A program made the position numbers and the translations under genes. Below, in pieces: positions 8,506-17,763 of a stretch of 64,000 nucleotides of DNA; the first letter of the stretch is position 1; the number at the start of each line of letters is the position of its first letter. Location: assembly GCA_963830715.1 (NCBI GenBank), contig CAWHNS010000009.1, forward strand, positions 1 through 64,000, in the 5' to 3' direction. Source of the stretch: CAVVMA01 sp963830715. Its GTDB lineage: Bacteria; Desulfobacterota; Binatia; Binatales; Binataceae. The notes under the pieces were generated by a model. It ran no database searches. It saw only the letters and a program-made list of their open reading frames with translations, and had not been told where the DNA came from.

Positions 8506-9396
8506 CTACGGACTGGCGCCGCCGGCGGGCGGATTGTCTCCCGGCGGAGCGCTGGGCGACAGCGAGTTGCCGGCGCCGGGCGGCGGACTGCTCGGCGACA
8601 TCGGCGACATGCCACCGCCAGGCGGATGCATCATCGGGCCACCACCCATCGGATGCCCCGGCGGCCGGGACGGCATCTCCCGCTTGGTGTAATCCGCGGG
8701 CACCGCAAACGTATCGGCCGCAAGATTCTGGCTGGTTATCTTCGTGACAGTTGAGTCCGAGATGACTGGCGGCCGCTTCGCGATCATCGCGTTAAGCCGC
8801 GCGGCCTGCTCCGGCGACATTCCCGGCATCGAGAAGCTGGTTATCTTGCGGCTCGAATGAGTGGCCAGCGGCACGCCTTCGGGAATGCCCGATGAGTCTG
8901 CGGAACCGCCCGCCAGCTTGAGCGCCGCCGCCTTCTGGAATGCCGCGTAATCCGACGCCCCGGGGGCGTCCTTCGAATAGCAGGCGGTGGTGGAGAACTC
9001 GCCATTGGCGGTCTTGGACGTGTTTGCATATTCCTCGCACTTGTAGCCCGCGATCGTCTTCCCGCCGCCGGTCTTCTTATAGTCGAAGTTCTGCCCCATG
9101 AACTGCCTGATCATCTGATTGCTGGCGCCGCTTGGCGGAAATGCCGACTCGAAGTAGGTCTTGGTGCGCGGGATCATGACCGTCATCGTTCCCTTGTCGA
9201 GATCGATGATCACGGTGCGTTCATCGGTCACCATTTTTTCCCGGTGGCCTTGCACCATCACGGTGCGTTTGTGGGTTATCCCGGGCTGCCCCGGCGGGCC
9301 GGCGACCGCTTCCTCTTCTTCCAGCACCACGCCCGCGTGCGCCACAACGCACGGCAGCAGGGCGATTACCGCAAACGCGGCGGCGATTTTCCTCAT
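8506..9396 (-). CDS. Secreted DUF4412-type protein with Pro-rich tail
   Basis: 296 residues. A signal peptide (MRKIAAAFAVIALLPCVVAHA) leads into a domain with KMVTDERTVIIDLDKGTMTV and TIAGYKCEEY. These resemble DUF4412 proteins, periplasmic proteins of unknown function. The last 55 residues are rich in Pro, Gly and Met and likely disordered. The chosen ATG overlaps the stop of the upstream membrane-protein gene (ATGA), so the two are translationally coupled. Longer in-frame starts upstream lie inside that gene and are rejected. Confidence 0.75.
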   Translation of the reverse strand: MRKIAAAFAVIALLPCVVAHAGVVLEEEEAVAGPPGQPGITHKRTVMVQGHREKMVTDERTVIIDLDKGTMTVMIPRTKTYFESAFPPSGASNQMIRQFMGQNFDYKKTGGGKTIAGYKCEEYANTSKTANGEFSTTACYSKDAPGASDYAAFQKAAALKLAGGSADSSGIPEGVPLATHSSRKITSFSMPGMSPEQAARLNAMIAKRPPVISDSTVTKITSQNLAADTFAVPADYTKREMPSRPPGHPMGGGPMMHPPGGGMSPMSPSSPPPGAGNSLSPSAPPGDNPPAGGASP

Positions 9397-10460
9397 AACG
9401 CCTGTTCTCCTTGCGCACGCTGAATCTTCAGGACGGACTGCCCGACCGAGCCGACCGTGTCCTCCCGCGTCGCGCGCCCGGCGAGCATCCGGTGCGCGGC
9501 CATCGCGGTCAACCCGAACAGCACCCACGCCAGTTCCTTTACACGCCTCAGCAGGCCGACCACGAATCCTACGCCGGCCGGATAACCGAGCATAGCGAAG
9601 ATCAGCGCCTTTCCGCCCTCCTGACTTACCAGCTTGGCGGGAATCAGGAAGGTGGCGCGCTCGATTAGCAGGCCGACCGCTTCCGCGACCAGCACGACCA
9701 GCACCGGCGCAGGTTGATGAAGCAGGCGGAGCAGGATGTAGATCTCGACCGGCCCCATGCTCCACGCGAGCAGGTAGCTCAACGACGATGCGGCCATCCG
9801 CATCCGCTGATGCGCGTAAAAGTCGCGCAGGATCGCATCGGCCTCCGCTGCGCCCTGCTGCACCTCAGAGTCCCGGAACATCGGCACGAGTCCGGAGACC
9901 GCCTCCAGCAGATGAGAGAAGGGCCGCTTCAGCTGGACGAAGAAGAACGCTATCACCAGCGACAGCGCGAGCGCGAAACCTCCGGCGATCGCCCAGATCA
10001 GGCTATGGACGCGGGCTTCCAGCGGGATCGAGATGATCAGCGCCGCGCACACGAAACCGATCTGGCCGATTGCCTCGGCCAGCGCGGCGATCGCCACGGT
10101 GGCCAGCCCGATCGCCATCTTGAGCTTCCGCCGCACCATCGTGGCCATCACGGGTTGCCCGCCTAGTTGTGCGGTCGGCGTGATGTAGTCGATCGCTTCG
10201 CCGGCTATTCGCGCCGCGAACAACTCGGCGAATCGAAGATTGCGCGGATATTCGACGATCGTCAGACGCCATCCGAGCGTGTTGGCGATGCGCGAGATCG
10301 ATTCGAGCGCCACCGTCAGTCCGAGTCCCCACGCTGCAAGGCGCAGGTAACCGAAGATACTGGCCACGCCGAATCGGTGCAGGAACCAGACGTAGAATCC
10401 CAGCGCGACCAGTATCGCCAGTGTCTCGAAACGAATGATTAGCGTCTCAAGCCGTCGCAT
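9393..10460 (-). CDS. Flippase-like integral membrane protein (LPG synthase TM/YbhN family)
   Basis: 355 residues with about 7-8 hydrophobic segments. The segments spaced through the protein, with an inner EAIDYITPTAQLGGQPVMA motif near residue 90, are characteristic of the lysylphosphatidylglycerol synthase transmembrane/UPF0104 family, thought to move or flip lipids. No C-terminal synthetase domain is present, so it is the stand-alone transmembrane form. It sits in the inner membrane. The gene is coupled by ATGA to the secreted DUF4412-type gene, suggesting a shared envelope role. Confidence 0.75.
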   Translation of the reverse strand: MRRLETLIIRFETLAILVALGFYVWFLHRFGVASIFGYLRLAAWGLGLTVALESISRIANTLGWRLTIVEYPRNLRFAELFAARIAGEAIDYITPTAQLGGQPVMATMVRRKLKMAIGLATVAIAALAEAIGQIGFVCAALIISIPLEARVHSLIWAIAGGFALALSLVIAFFFVQLKRPFSHLLEAVSGLVPMFRDSEVQQGAAEADAILRDFYAHQRMRMAASSLSYLLAWSMGPVEIYILLRLLHQPAPVLVVLVAEAVGLLIERATFLIPAKLVSQEGGKALIFAMLGYPAGVGFVVGLLRRVKELAWVLFGLTAMAAHRMLAGRATREDTVGSVGQSVLKIQRAQGEQAL

Positions 10461-10625
10461 CGATCCCCCGAGCGCCGCAGCACCAGCGCCGTCCCGATGG
10501 CATTGTTTCAGCGCAGCGAAATGGGCGCAAGCCGCTTGCCGACCTTCAGTTCCACTCGTCGGTCATCCGGTCAAGGCGGCTGTCCGGTGTTCATCGGCCC
10601 GCATCTGTGATTTTATCCTGATGCG

Positions 10626-11762
10626 ATGACGCTCGGCGGCTTTCAGATAATCGACGCGGACGGGCACGTCACCGAACCGGCGAAACTATATGTTACGCAT
10701 ATCGACAAGAAGTTTCGCGCGCAGGCCGAGGCGCTAGTGAAAGGCGCCGGCGCCGGCAACCTGGGCATCATTCCCGCGCTCCATCCCGGATGGCGATCGG
10801 CGGCGCACGCGCTGGGCGAAGCGCAGGAGGACCCTAAGCTCGGCAAGTTTCCGTCAGGGCGCAACCATCCGCTGGCTTCTCCGGCCGGCGGCTACGATCC
10901 GCACGAGCGAATCCGCGACATGGATCGCGAGGGAATCGACGTGGCGGTATGCTTCGCGACCGTCGCCACGTCGGTCTGTGCGGTCGCCGACGCGGATCTG
11001 GAAGCGGCGCTCGCGCGCGCATACAACCGATGGCTCGGCGAGTATTGCTCCGCCTGTCCGAAGCGAATCAAAGGCGCCGGAATCGTGCCGCAGCGCGATA
11101 TGCGCAAGTGCACCGACGAGGTCCTGTGGCTCGCGCAAGAGCCGTGGGCGGTGGGAATCATGACCTTCGGCAATCTGAACGGCGCACTGGCGGACAATCC
11201 GTACTTCGACCCGCTCTATCGCGCGGCCGAGCAAGCCGACCTGCCGCTTTGTTTTCACGGCGGGACGGATCGGCCGCCGTTCGCGCCCGGCCGCCAAGAT
11301 GTGGGCAACAACATGTTTCTCATGCATCTGACCGGGCACGTATGGCATCAGATGCGCGCGATGGCATCGGCGGTCGGTGGAGGACTGTTCGAGCGCTATT
11401 CGAAGCTGCGAATCGGATTCTTCGAAGGCGGCATCTCATGGGTGCCGTGGTGGGCTGAGCGGATGGACGACCATTATCGGCATTTCGGCGGCCACACGCC
11501 GCATCTTGGACGCGCGCCGTCCGAGCACATGCGGGGCCCGCGATGCTTCTTCACCTTCGATCCCGACGAAGACCTGCTGCCGGAGGCGCTCAAGTGGCTC
11601 GGCGCGGGCCGGCTGATGTGGGCGTCCGACTATCCGCATTTCGACGCGCGCTTCCCCGACGCCGCCGAACTGATCGTGAATCACCCGCGGCTTTCGGCGG
11701 AAGACAAACGCGCCGTGCTGTCGTCGAACGCACTCAACTTCTATTCCCGGCTCCGGGGCTGA
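10626..11762 (+). CDS. Amidohydrolase family 2 (TIM-barrel metal-dependent hydrolase)
   Basis: 378 residues. It begins IIDADGHVTEP, the DxH variant of the metal-binding HxH motif seen in amidohydrolase-2/ACMSD-like proteins. LCFHGGTDRPP carries a further histidine, and WASDYPHFDA near the C-terminus contains the conserved aspartate of this group. The reaction is probably a decarboxylation or hydrolysis of an aromatic or ring-cleavage product. Such genes are numerous in aromatic and steroid-degrading bacteria. The start is the ATG at 10626, 165 bases after the divergently transcribed membrane-protein gene. Confidence 0.82.
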   Translation: MTLGGFQIIDADGHVTEPAKLYVTHIDKKFRAQAEALVKGAGAGNLGIIPALHPGWRSAAHALGEAQEDPKLGKFPSGRNHPLASPAGGYDPHERIRDMDREGIDVAVCFATVATSVCAVADADLEAALARAYNRWLGEYCSACPKRIKGAGIVPQRDMRKCTDEVLWLAQEPWAVGIMTFGNLNGALADNPYFDPLYRAAEQADLPLCFHGGTDRPPFAPGRQDVGNNMFLMHLTGHVWHQMRAMASAVGGGLFERYSKLRIGFFEGGISWVPWWAERMDDHYRHFGGHTPHLGRAPSEHMRGPRCFFTFDPDEDLLPEALKWLGAGRLMWASDYPHFDARFPDAAELIVNHPRLSAEDKRAVLSSNALNFYSRLRG

Positions 11763-11769
11763 GTCGGGG

Positions 11770-12815
11770 CTACACCTTGAACCGGACGTGGATGATGTCG
11801 CCGTCCTGCATCAGGTAGTCCTTGCCCTCGAGCCTGAACTTGCCGGCCTCTTTGACCTTCGCCTCTGACCCCGCCGCGACAAAATCGCCGTAGCCCATCA
11901 CCTCGCATCGGATGAACCCGCGCGCGATATCGCTGTGAATCTCGGCGGCGGCTTCCAGCGCGGTCGCGCCGCGGCGAAGCGGCCAGGCGTGCGCCTCGGG
12001 CTCGCCGACAGTGTAGAAGGTGATCAGTCCCAGATGGCGATGGAGCGCGGCGATCAGGCGCTCGCGCGCCGGCCGATCCAGTCCGGCTTCCTTCAGCAAT
12101 TCACGCTGCGCGTCGGCTTCGAGTTCCCATAATTCGGCCTCGAACACCGCCGCGAGCCTGAAAACGTCGAGCCGCGCGCCCTCAAGGCGGCTTGTTCGGC
12201 GTCGCTCAGCCCGGCGGTTGCCTGCTCGGTCTCGCAATTGACTGCGACCAGTGCGGGCTTGCGCGACAGGAACGCGAAGCTCGAGAACGCCTGGAATTCC
12301 TGCGCGGTCATCTCCAGCGTCCTCAAAGGATTTCCGCCCTCCATCCACTTCAAGCATCGCTCGAGCGAGGCACGCTCGAAGTCGCTGCCGCCCTTTTCCT
12401 TCTTCAACCGCTCGTACCGGCGTTCGCCCTGCTCGAAGTCGGCGAATACCAGTTCCGCCTCGATAGCTTCCACGGCGGGAGCAAGCGCCACTTGGTTGCC
12501 CGCGAATTGCGGGATCACGATCAACAGCGCGTCGACGTCGCGAATGAGCGGAATGAGGCTCAGGTCGAGCGCCGCGCCCTCTTTCTGCTCCTTGGGATTC
12601 GGCGCGAAGTCCAGCAGCGTCAGCTCGGCGGGGACGAGCTTCCTGGAGTTGTGGGCCCCGGCGAGAAAATCGAGGCGCGGGTCGGCGACCTTGATCTGCC
12701 CGAGGCGTGCGCGATTCTTGGCGTCGGGATGGCCCGGAATCGGCGCGAGTCCCGTCAGCGCGTGAAATACGGTCGATTTGCCGACGCCTCGCGCGCCGAT
12801 GATCGCGGTCCTCAA
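11770..12815 (-). pseudogene. ychF: YchF/Obg-like ATPase, frame broken by one base
   Basis: The N-terminal part (12815 to about 12182) has AIIGARGVGKSTVFHALTG (P-loop) and VAVNCETE, the NxxE specificity motif of YchF. The C-terminal part lies in another frame, down to 11770, and carries the TGS-like end HVRFKV and AAEIHSDIARGFIR, the conserved YchF C-terminus. The two frames meet at about 12182, where adding one G (in TTGAGGGC) restores AALEGARLDVF. The start appears to be TTG at 12815, preceded by GGAGCAGG; an in-frame stop lies two codons earlier. YchF binds ribosomes and ATP and is nearly universal, so the lesion is probably a sequencing error. Confidence 0.85.
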
Positions 12816-12946
12816 GATTCACCTGCTCCAAAGCTCCAAGCGTCGCATATCGCGCGCGGGCGAGAAAGCTCGGCGGTGTTCATCCGGTATCGATCTGTGG
12901 TTTCATCTTCGAGCGGAGCGAACCCAGGACCAAGGAGGCTCTCGCG

Positions 12947-14227
12947 ATGCCGAAGGCGCCGGCCGATTACCAAATTCGCTACCCGATCGATTTCGGCGAT
13001 ATCGATGTTGGCGTAAATCAAAAGGTCGTGCAGCTTTACGCGGCTGACGGCGCCAAGTCCAAAGCGATGCTGTACTGGCCGCGCGCCTCGAAGCCGAAGA
13101 CAGTCGTGATCATGGCGCATCCGCGCGCCGATTTCGCCCATCATTACTCGATTCCATTCTGGGTCGAGGCCGGGTTCGCCGCCTTCGGTCAAAACACGCG
13201 TTACCTGAACAATGACTCGACGATGATCCACGAAAATCTGCTGCTCGATCTCGCGGCCGGAATCAAGTTCCTGCGCGAGGAGGAGAGCTTCGCGAACATC
13301 GTGATGCTCGGGAACTCGGGCGGCGGATCGCTGTTCGCGTACTACGATTCGCAGGCGCGGATGCCCAAGGGCGGGCGAATCGCATCGCCGCCGGGCGGCG
13401 GCCCGCCTGATCTGAACAATTTCGAGATGCCCCCGGCGGACGGATTTATCGTGCTGGCCGCGCATCCGGGACAGGGGATGGTCTTGATGGGATCGATCGA
13501 CGCGGCGGCGATCGACGAGAGCGATCCCTTCACAACCGACCCGGCGCTCGACATGTACGACGAGCGCAACGGGTTTCGCGCGCCGCCCGAGGCCAACGCG
13601 TACAATCGCGAATGGCTGGAGCGGTATCGCGCGGCGCAGCGCGCACGCGTCGCGCGCATCGACGCGATCGCGCGTCGTCATATCGCGGAAGCGCGGATCA
13701 ATCGGGAAGCATCGCGGGCGAAGGATTTCGCCGGCCTCGATGCCGATCGCCGCAATCACTTCATGCGCCGCGCGATGGCGCCGCGGATGATGGTCGTTTA
13801 TCGCACGCAGGCCAATCCCAACTACCTCGATCTGACGCTCGACCCCTCCGAGCGCACGATCGGGTCGATCTTCGCGCCGCGTCCGGACCTGTTCAACTAC
13901 CACGTGTTCGGCCTCGGCCGCGTGGTGACTCCGGATGCATGGCTCTCGACCTGGTCGGGGCTGTCATCCAACGCCAACCTGATCCGGAACATCGCGAAGG
14001 CGACGGTGCCGACGATCGTGGTCGGTGCGATGGCGGATCAGGACATTTTCCTGTCCGATGTGCGCGCCGAGTTCGACGCCTCGGGCGCGACCGACAAGGG
14101 ACTCGAGTTCATATCGGGCGCCGATCATTTCATGCGCGCAGGCGGCACAAAGGCAGATCAAGGCGACCCACGTCCGCGCCTGATGAAGGTACTGACGCAA
14201 TGGACGCGCGACCGCTTTGCGCCGTGA
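12947..14227 (+). CDS. Alpha/beta-hydrolase fold protein
   Basis: 426 residues. The order of elements fits an alpha/beta hydrolase: a strand and oxyanion region VVIMAHPRADFAHH, the nucleophile elbow MLGNSGGGSLFA near residue 125, a long insertion (about 165-280), a late aspartate in VVGAMADQDIFLSD, and a catalytic-type histidine in SGADHFMRAGG. It could be an esterase or C-C hydrolase; the substrate is unknown. A strong ribosome binding site (AAGGAGG) precedes the ATG at 12947. Confidence 0.72.
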   Translation: MPKAPADYQIRYPIDFGDIDVGVNQKVVQLYAADGAKSKAMLYWPRASKPKTVVIMAHPRADFAHHYSIPFWVEAGFAAFGQNTRYLNNDSTMIHENLLLDLAAGIKFLREEESFANIVMLGNSGGGSLFAYYDSQARMPKGGRIASPPGGGPPDLNNFEMPPADGFIVLAAHPGQGMVLMGSIDAAAIDESDPFTTDPALDMYDERNGFRAPPEANAYNREWLERYRAAQRARVARIDAIARRHIAEARINREASRAKDFAGLDADRRNHFMRRAMAPRMMVVYRTQANPNYLDLTLDPSERTIGSIFAPRPDLFNYHVFGLGRVVTPDAWLSTWSGLSSNANLIRNIAKATVPTIVVGAMADQDIFLSDVRAEFDASGATDKGLEFISGADHFMRAGGTKADQGDPRPRLMKVLTQWTRDRFAP

Positions 14228-14310
14228 CGAGAATTACACCGCGCGACTTCCATGCGCATCGAGCGTTCGGTAATGTCGGTGTTTAGTGCGCTTCCGACCA
14301 CGCACGACGA

Positions 14311-14386
14311 GCCACCCTAGCTCAGTCGGTAGAGCAGCTGATTCGTAATCAGCAGGTCGTCGGTTCGAATCCGACGGGTGGCTCCA
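14311..14386 (+). tRNA. tRNA-Thr (anticodon CGT)
   Basis: The cloverleaf can be folded by eye: acceptor GCCACCC/GGGTGGC, D-arm GCTC/GAGC, anticodon stem GCTGA/TCAGC with loop TTCGTAA (anticodon CGT, reading ACG threonine codons), T-arm GTCGG/CCGAC with loop TTCGAAT, discriminator T and an encoded CCA. It is 76 bases long. It is followed directly by a low-GC island, and its 3' half is duplicated at 17952-17997, so it has served as an integration site. Confidence 0.97.
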
Positions 14387-14542
14387 CAAGGACCGCGAAG
14401 GTAAAGGGGTTTTGGCGGATTCCCGGGGGTTATGGTTTGGCCACGGGCCGTTTGGCAACGCGCTCGGCAGCAACTTGGCCTAGCTGAATGGCTTTCGGTT
14501 CGTTATACTCCGGAGCATCAGACAAGGAGAAAGTAGAACGAG

Positions 14543-14950
14543 ATGAGGCACCGCAAGCTGCAGCCCAAAGCGTCCGAACAACACTACCCGTTCGCTGGGA
14601 AGGCGGTTTCCTTTGGAGAGGCGTTCCCGACAATTGAGCACATCAGGGCCGAAGTAGAGCCAAAGCTGGGGCGGACAGTCGTACTCACGGAGGCGACCAT
14701 GGACGAATTTGTTAATTGCGCGAACCCAGGTTGCTACGGCGGTGGCGTACGAGTAGCTGAATTCGTGCGCAAAATGGTCGCTGATGGAAAGAAAGACGAT
14801 GAGGGCGACGCGCTGTGCATAGGTTACGAGGGTTCTGCCACGCGCCGTCGCGGAGACTGCCTGAATTTCTTTCAGATGCGCGTTCATATTGACTACAGAT
14901 CCAACGCCGATGCTGATACCGTCATGGGCTCCGGCAACGCGAAGGTCTGA
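14543..14950 (+). CDS. Hypothetical Cys-containing protein (island cargo)
   Basis: 135 residues, soluble, no signal peptide. The middle carries VNCANPGCYGGG, and further cysteines occur in DALCIGYEGS and RGDCLNFF. The four cysteines could bind a metal such as zinc. The pattern of a C-N-P-x-C pair, a GYEGS motif and a C-x-NFF motif looks like a conserved small domain, but I cannot name it. An AAGGAG ribosome binding site precedes the ATG at 14543. Lower GC than the flanking chromosomal genes supports transfer with the island. Confidence 0.65.
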   Translation: MRHRKLQPKASEQHYPFAGKAVSFGEAFPTIEHIRAEVEPKLGRTVVLTEATMDEFVNCANPGCYGGGVRVAEFVRKMVADGKKDDEGDALCIGYEGSATRRRGDCLNFFQMRVHIDYRSNADADTVMGSGNAKV

Positions 14951-15006
14951 GCGCCGTCGCGCGCTTCGAGTGCTTCGGGTCCTAGCATCAACGGAGGGAG
15001 ACGCAA

Positions 15007-15255
15007 ATGTCAGATAAAAAAGCAACTCCGCTGCGCACCGGTCGCGACCCGATTTCTACCCCGAATACGAGCAGCTACGCTCTAGACGAGGAGATGGAGG
15101 TTGATCGGCCGGAAGATCAGGAGGAGTTCAACGATGCTCCTGAATGGTGGAACAACCTCGACGCCACAAAGGGGATTGGCTACCCGGCCCGCGAGGAAGG
15201 GCGATACGGCTCGTACCCTTCCCACGATGGCTTTGACGACGAATCAGAGCCGTGA
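15007..15255 (+). CDS. Small acidic hypothetical protein (island cargo)
   Basis: 82 residues, strongly acidic and apparently unstructured (for example EEMEVDRPEDQEEF), with aromatic patches EWWNNL and GRYGSY. No known family is recognised. The ribosome binding site GGAGGGAG lies 7 bases before the ATG. It follows the Cys-containing gene by 56 bases on the same strand, so the two may be one transcript. It could be an anti-restriction-like or partner protein given its charge, but nothing specific supports that. Confidence 0.55.
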   Translation: MSDKKATPLRTGRDPISTPNTSSYALDEEMEVDRPEDQEEFNDAPEWWNNLDATKGIGYPAREEGRYGSYPSHDGFDDESEP

Positions 15256-15449
15256 GCGTCTTACGCAGCGATCCGAGCGCGCCGTGCACGCGGCTTCGAG
15301 GCGCGCTCGATCTCCCGCCACAACTTCGGGCAGGGCGGCAGATCGGCTTCCGCCTATTCCAGCGCTCGGACGCCTCGAAGGGGATGGCCACCGATCGAGG
15401 AGTTCCCTTACATCCTCTCTCGGCTTGAGATTTAGACCTGCTTGCTCAT

Positions 15450-16784
15450 ATGCTCCGCCCGAAGATGCAGACCCCTCGGTATATATCTGTCACAGTCGGC
15501 GTTGCTACGGTGGTGAACCTTTGGGGCGTGGCCGCACGAGCGCAAACAACGCCGCATGGCACTCTGTTCCCGGTTTCGCAAGTTTCGCAACCGCTTACCG
15601 CAAAGGCGACCCCAGCTCCAGCACCGACACCAACTTCGTCAAATCCATCCTCAGACTACCGGTCTGGACTCGTCATCGACTGCAAGACCAAGCGAGCTTA
15701 CGCTTCACTGCCCTTCCCTGACCCGGTGACCGGGCATGGACGCTTGGCCGTCATAGACCTCACCAAGAATCCCGACAACGGCGACCCAAGAATCGGAACG
15801 GTGAGGTTGCCGAATGTCGGTGCTCCCTCTTCACTAGCGGTCGATCAGACTGCCGGAATAGTTTTCGTGCCAACTATCGTCGGGTCTAGCGTCAGCCTCG
15901 ATCTACTAAAGGAATCCAACGACACGGCCGTCTCTGGCTCGCCGTTCTCACTTCCTCTGGGTGCATATCAGTATGGAATCTCCGTGGCATTCGATCCCCT
16001 TCGTCGCAGACTGATTGTGGAGGGCGGTGCTGGCTTCGTATTGTTCGATGAGAGTTCGCATTCCTTCGGACCCATCATCCAGGAGGATAAGTCGCTTGGC
16101 CCGTTTGGTTCATTCGCTTTCAATCCCGCGACCAATGTCATTCTGGCTCCAAACACGGCTGTCGACGTGACGTATGCGGCCGTCTGCAACTTTGAGGACG
16201 CGTACTTCGATGAGAGTGGGGAGGGTACCTTGTCGTTCGATCCCACCACCAATCTTGTCATCGGCGCAGCTTATGAATTCGCTTCGATAGTTAATCTCAA
16301 CGGTTCCACCTTCAGCTCACGAAACTCCCCTTGCGTACTTCGCGAGGCTGGCAAATCGCCGAATTCAATCATCATCGACGGCCTGTCCGGGTTCGGCAGC
16401 GTAGCCGTCCACCCCACCGCTCATTTGGCTTTTCTAGCGAGCGAAGGTGACGCGGTTGGCGTGATGCAGCTCCCGGGGCAGCCGGTACGTCAGCTAGCGC
16501 AGAAGATGGTATCCGTTCGGCAATCGGCTATACCAAACGATCCGAACAATGGCCAATGGGAGAACGATAGTCTGGCCATAGCCAATTGCCCAAACGGTCG
16601 AAACTATGGGTACGTCGTCAACTACGGTTTCAGCTTTCTCGCTCAGATTGATCTCGGTGCGCTCGCCGCAGATCCGGTTGGCCTTAGCGCTCCTTTACCA
16701 CCAGGGAACTGTACCGGCACCGATACGACCTTAGCGTGCTCGAATGGAAGGGGTATAACGTTCTTCCCCCTGCCTAATGAGTGA
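15450..16784 (+). CDS. Secreted beta-propeller-like protein (island cargo)
   Basis: 444 residues. The N-terminus has a hydrophobic signal region (ISVTVGVATVVNLWGVAARAQ) and then a Pro-Thr-rich stretch (ATPAPAPTPTSSNPSSD). The rest has repeating blade-like segments (LAVIDLTKNPDNGDPR, SLAVDQTAGIVFVPT, LSFDPTTNLVIGAAYE, VAVHPTAHLAFLAS) typical of seven- or eight-bladed propellers such as YncE/NHL types. It would be exported. The alternative ATG at 15465 is equally possible. It sits inside the tRNA-Thr island and has lower GC than the neighbouring chromosomal genes. Confidence 0.65.
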   Translation: MLRPKMQTPRYISVTVGVATVVNLWGVAARAQTTPHGTLFPVSQVSQPLTAKATPAPAPTPTSSNPSSDYRSGLVIDCKTKRAYASLPFPDPVTGHGRLAVIDLTKNPDNGDPRIGTVRLPNVGAPSSLAVDQTAGIVFVPTIVGSSVSLDLLKESNDTAVSGSPFSLPLGAYQYGISVAFDPLRRRLIVEGGAGFVLFDESSHSFGPIIQEDKSLGPFGSFAFNPATNVILAPNTAVDVTYAAVCNFEDAYFDESGEGTLSFDPTTNLVIGAAYEFASIVNLNGSTFSSRNSPCVLREAGKSPNSIIIDGLSGFGSVAVHPTAHLAFLASEGDAVGVMQLPGQPVRQLAQKMVSVRQSAIPNDPNNGQWENDSLAIANCPNGRNYGYVVNYGFSFLAQIDLGALAADPVGLSAPLPPGNCTGTDTTLACSNGRGITFFPLPNE

Positions 16785-16838
16785 TTCAGCGTAATCGGCC
16801 TGGATCGTTCAGACCGTCAAGGCCGCGCAAGCGGATAT

Positions 16839-17147
16839 CTAATCCCGGTTGTTGGCCGCGAGTTTTTCGGAGAGCCATCGGAGGCCCGCTTCGCTCTTCG
16901 CGAACCAGTTGTTAGCAAGAGCGTCAACGGATTCGTCTAAGGTCTGTCCCGCCGCGCGAAGCATTAGTAGAGAATGATCTTGGAGTTCTTCCAGAGTTAC
17001 CAGCACTGGTACTGCATTCCTATATTCTTCGGTGGACTCCCGACCCGCTCGTGCCCGCCTGAACGCCTTGAGGGCGCGATCCCAGATATAGTCATAACTC
17101 GCCAGCATCTCAGCCGCCTTGGGATCAACGTCTTCTGCTATGTTCAT
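16839..17147 (-). CDS. Hypothetical protein (island cargo)
   Basis: 102 residues beginning MNIAEDVDPKAAEMLASYDY. The start at 17147 is chosen because TAGGAGGT lies just upstream; an in-frame start 27 bases earlier overlaps that site. The protein is helical and soluble with a conserved-looking aromatic end (NNWFAKSEAGLRWL). No family is recognised. It lies next to the toxin-antitoxin pair on the same strand, 164 bases away, and may be part of the same transcript. Confidence 0.5.
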   Translation of the reverse strand: MNIAEDVDPKAAEMLASYDYIWDRALKAFRRARAGRESTEEYRNAVPVLVTLEELQDHSLLMLRAAGQTLDESVDALANNWFAKSEAGLRWLSEKLAANNRD

Positions 17148-17311
17148 GGTCCGACCTCCTAATGCCTGCTTCAACGTGTTTGTTCTCCTTCGACCCTCGC
17201 CTGAAAATCCCGCCCATCCCCCTCATCGCTTCGACCCTCGCCGCTGGCGACTTCGCCGGTGGGTTCCCAAGACCTTGACGGGAGCTGCGCGGGGTCCGCT
17301 GCGATCGCGGG

Positions 17312-17566
17312 TCAGCCCACGAGGCGATCATATTCGGCGTGGTCGCCAATCCAGAACCACAGGATTCCGTCCTCCACGTCTATGCCGAGGGTGCGATGGT
17401 GAAGGCCGACTCGGCACGACCAAAATCGGCCCATGCGCTTGAGGCGGAGAGCGGGGTGACGAGGGTCAGCTTTCAGAAGTTGAAATTTCTCATCGGCCAA
17501 GCGCTGGACCGCTGGTCGCAGGCGCCGATAACAGGCCCAGAACTTCGGAGAGGCGAAGTGCCTCAA
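17312..17566 (-). CDS. RelE/ParE-superfamily toxin-like protein
   Basis: 84 residues. The sequence FWSCRVGLHHRTLGI followed by ILWFWIGDHAEYDRL is typical of small RelE/ParE-like toxins, with the conserved basic residues expected in an mRNA-cleaving or gyrase-acting protein. The start is TTG at 17566 and overlaps the stop of the antitoxin gene (TTGA), a coupled arrangement. Its partner is the 66-residue protein immediately upstream. The target is not determinable from sequence. Confidence 0.75.
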   Translation of the reverse strand: MRHFASPKFWACYRRLRPAVQRLADEKFQLLKADPRHPALRLKRMGRFWSCRVGLHHRTLGIDVEDGILWFWIGDHAEYDRLVG

Positions 17567-17763
17567 AACTCGGTAGATTTGCCCGCCGCATGGTCGCGAA
17601 GGGCTTCATCGGCGAGCGCGTCCAGCTTGCCCGCCTTTACGTCCCTCTCGATCTGACGATCCCATGCGGCCGCATCGAACTCGGCGAACCATCGCCGGAA
17701 CTGCGCGAGTTCCTCTGGCGAAAGCGCGGAGACCCTCTCCTCTAGCGCCTCAAGCTTGCTCAT
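17563..17763 (-). CDS. Antitoxin partner of the RelE/ParE-like toxin
   Basis: 66 residues. It begins MSKLEALEERVSALSPEELA, and its second half, RQIERDVKAGKLDALADEAL, is typical of short antitoxins paired with RelE/ParE-type toxins. The start is chosen at 17763 rather than at an in-frame start 111 bases upstream, because the added segment is low complexity and covers the island-end hairpin region. It ends in TGA overlapping the toxin start. It is expected to neutralise the toxin and repress the operon. Confidence 0.72.
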   Translation of the reverse strand: MSKLEALEERVSALSPEELAQFRRWFAEFDAAAWDRQIERDVKAGKLDALADEALRDHAAGKSTEF

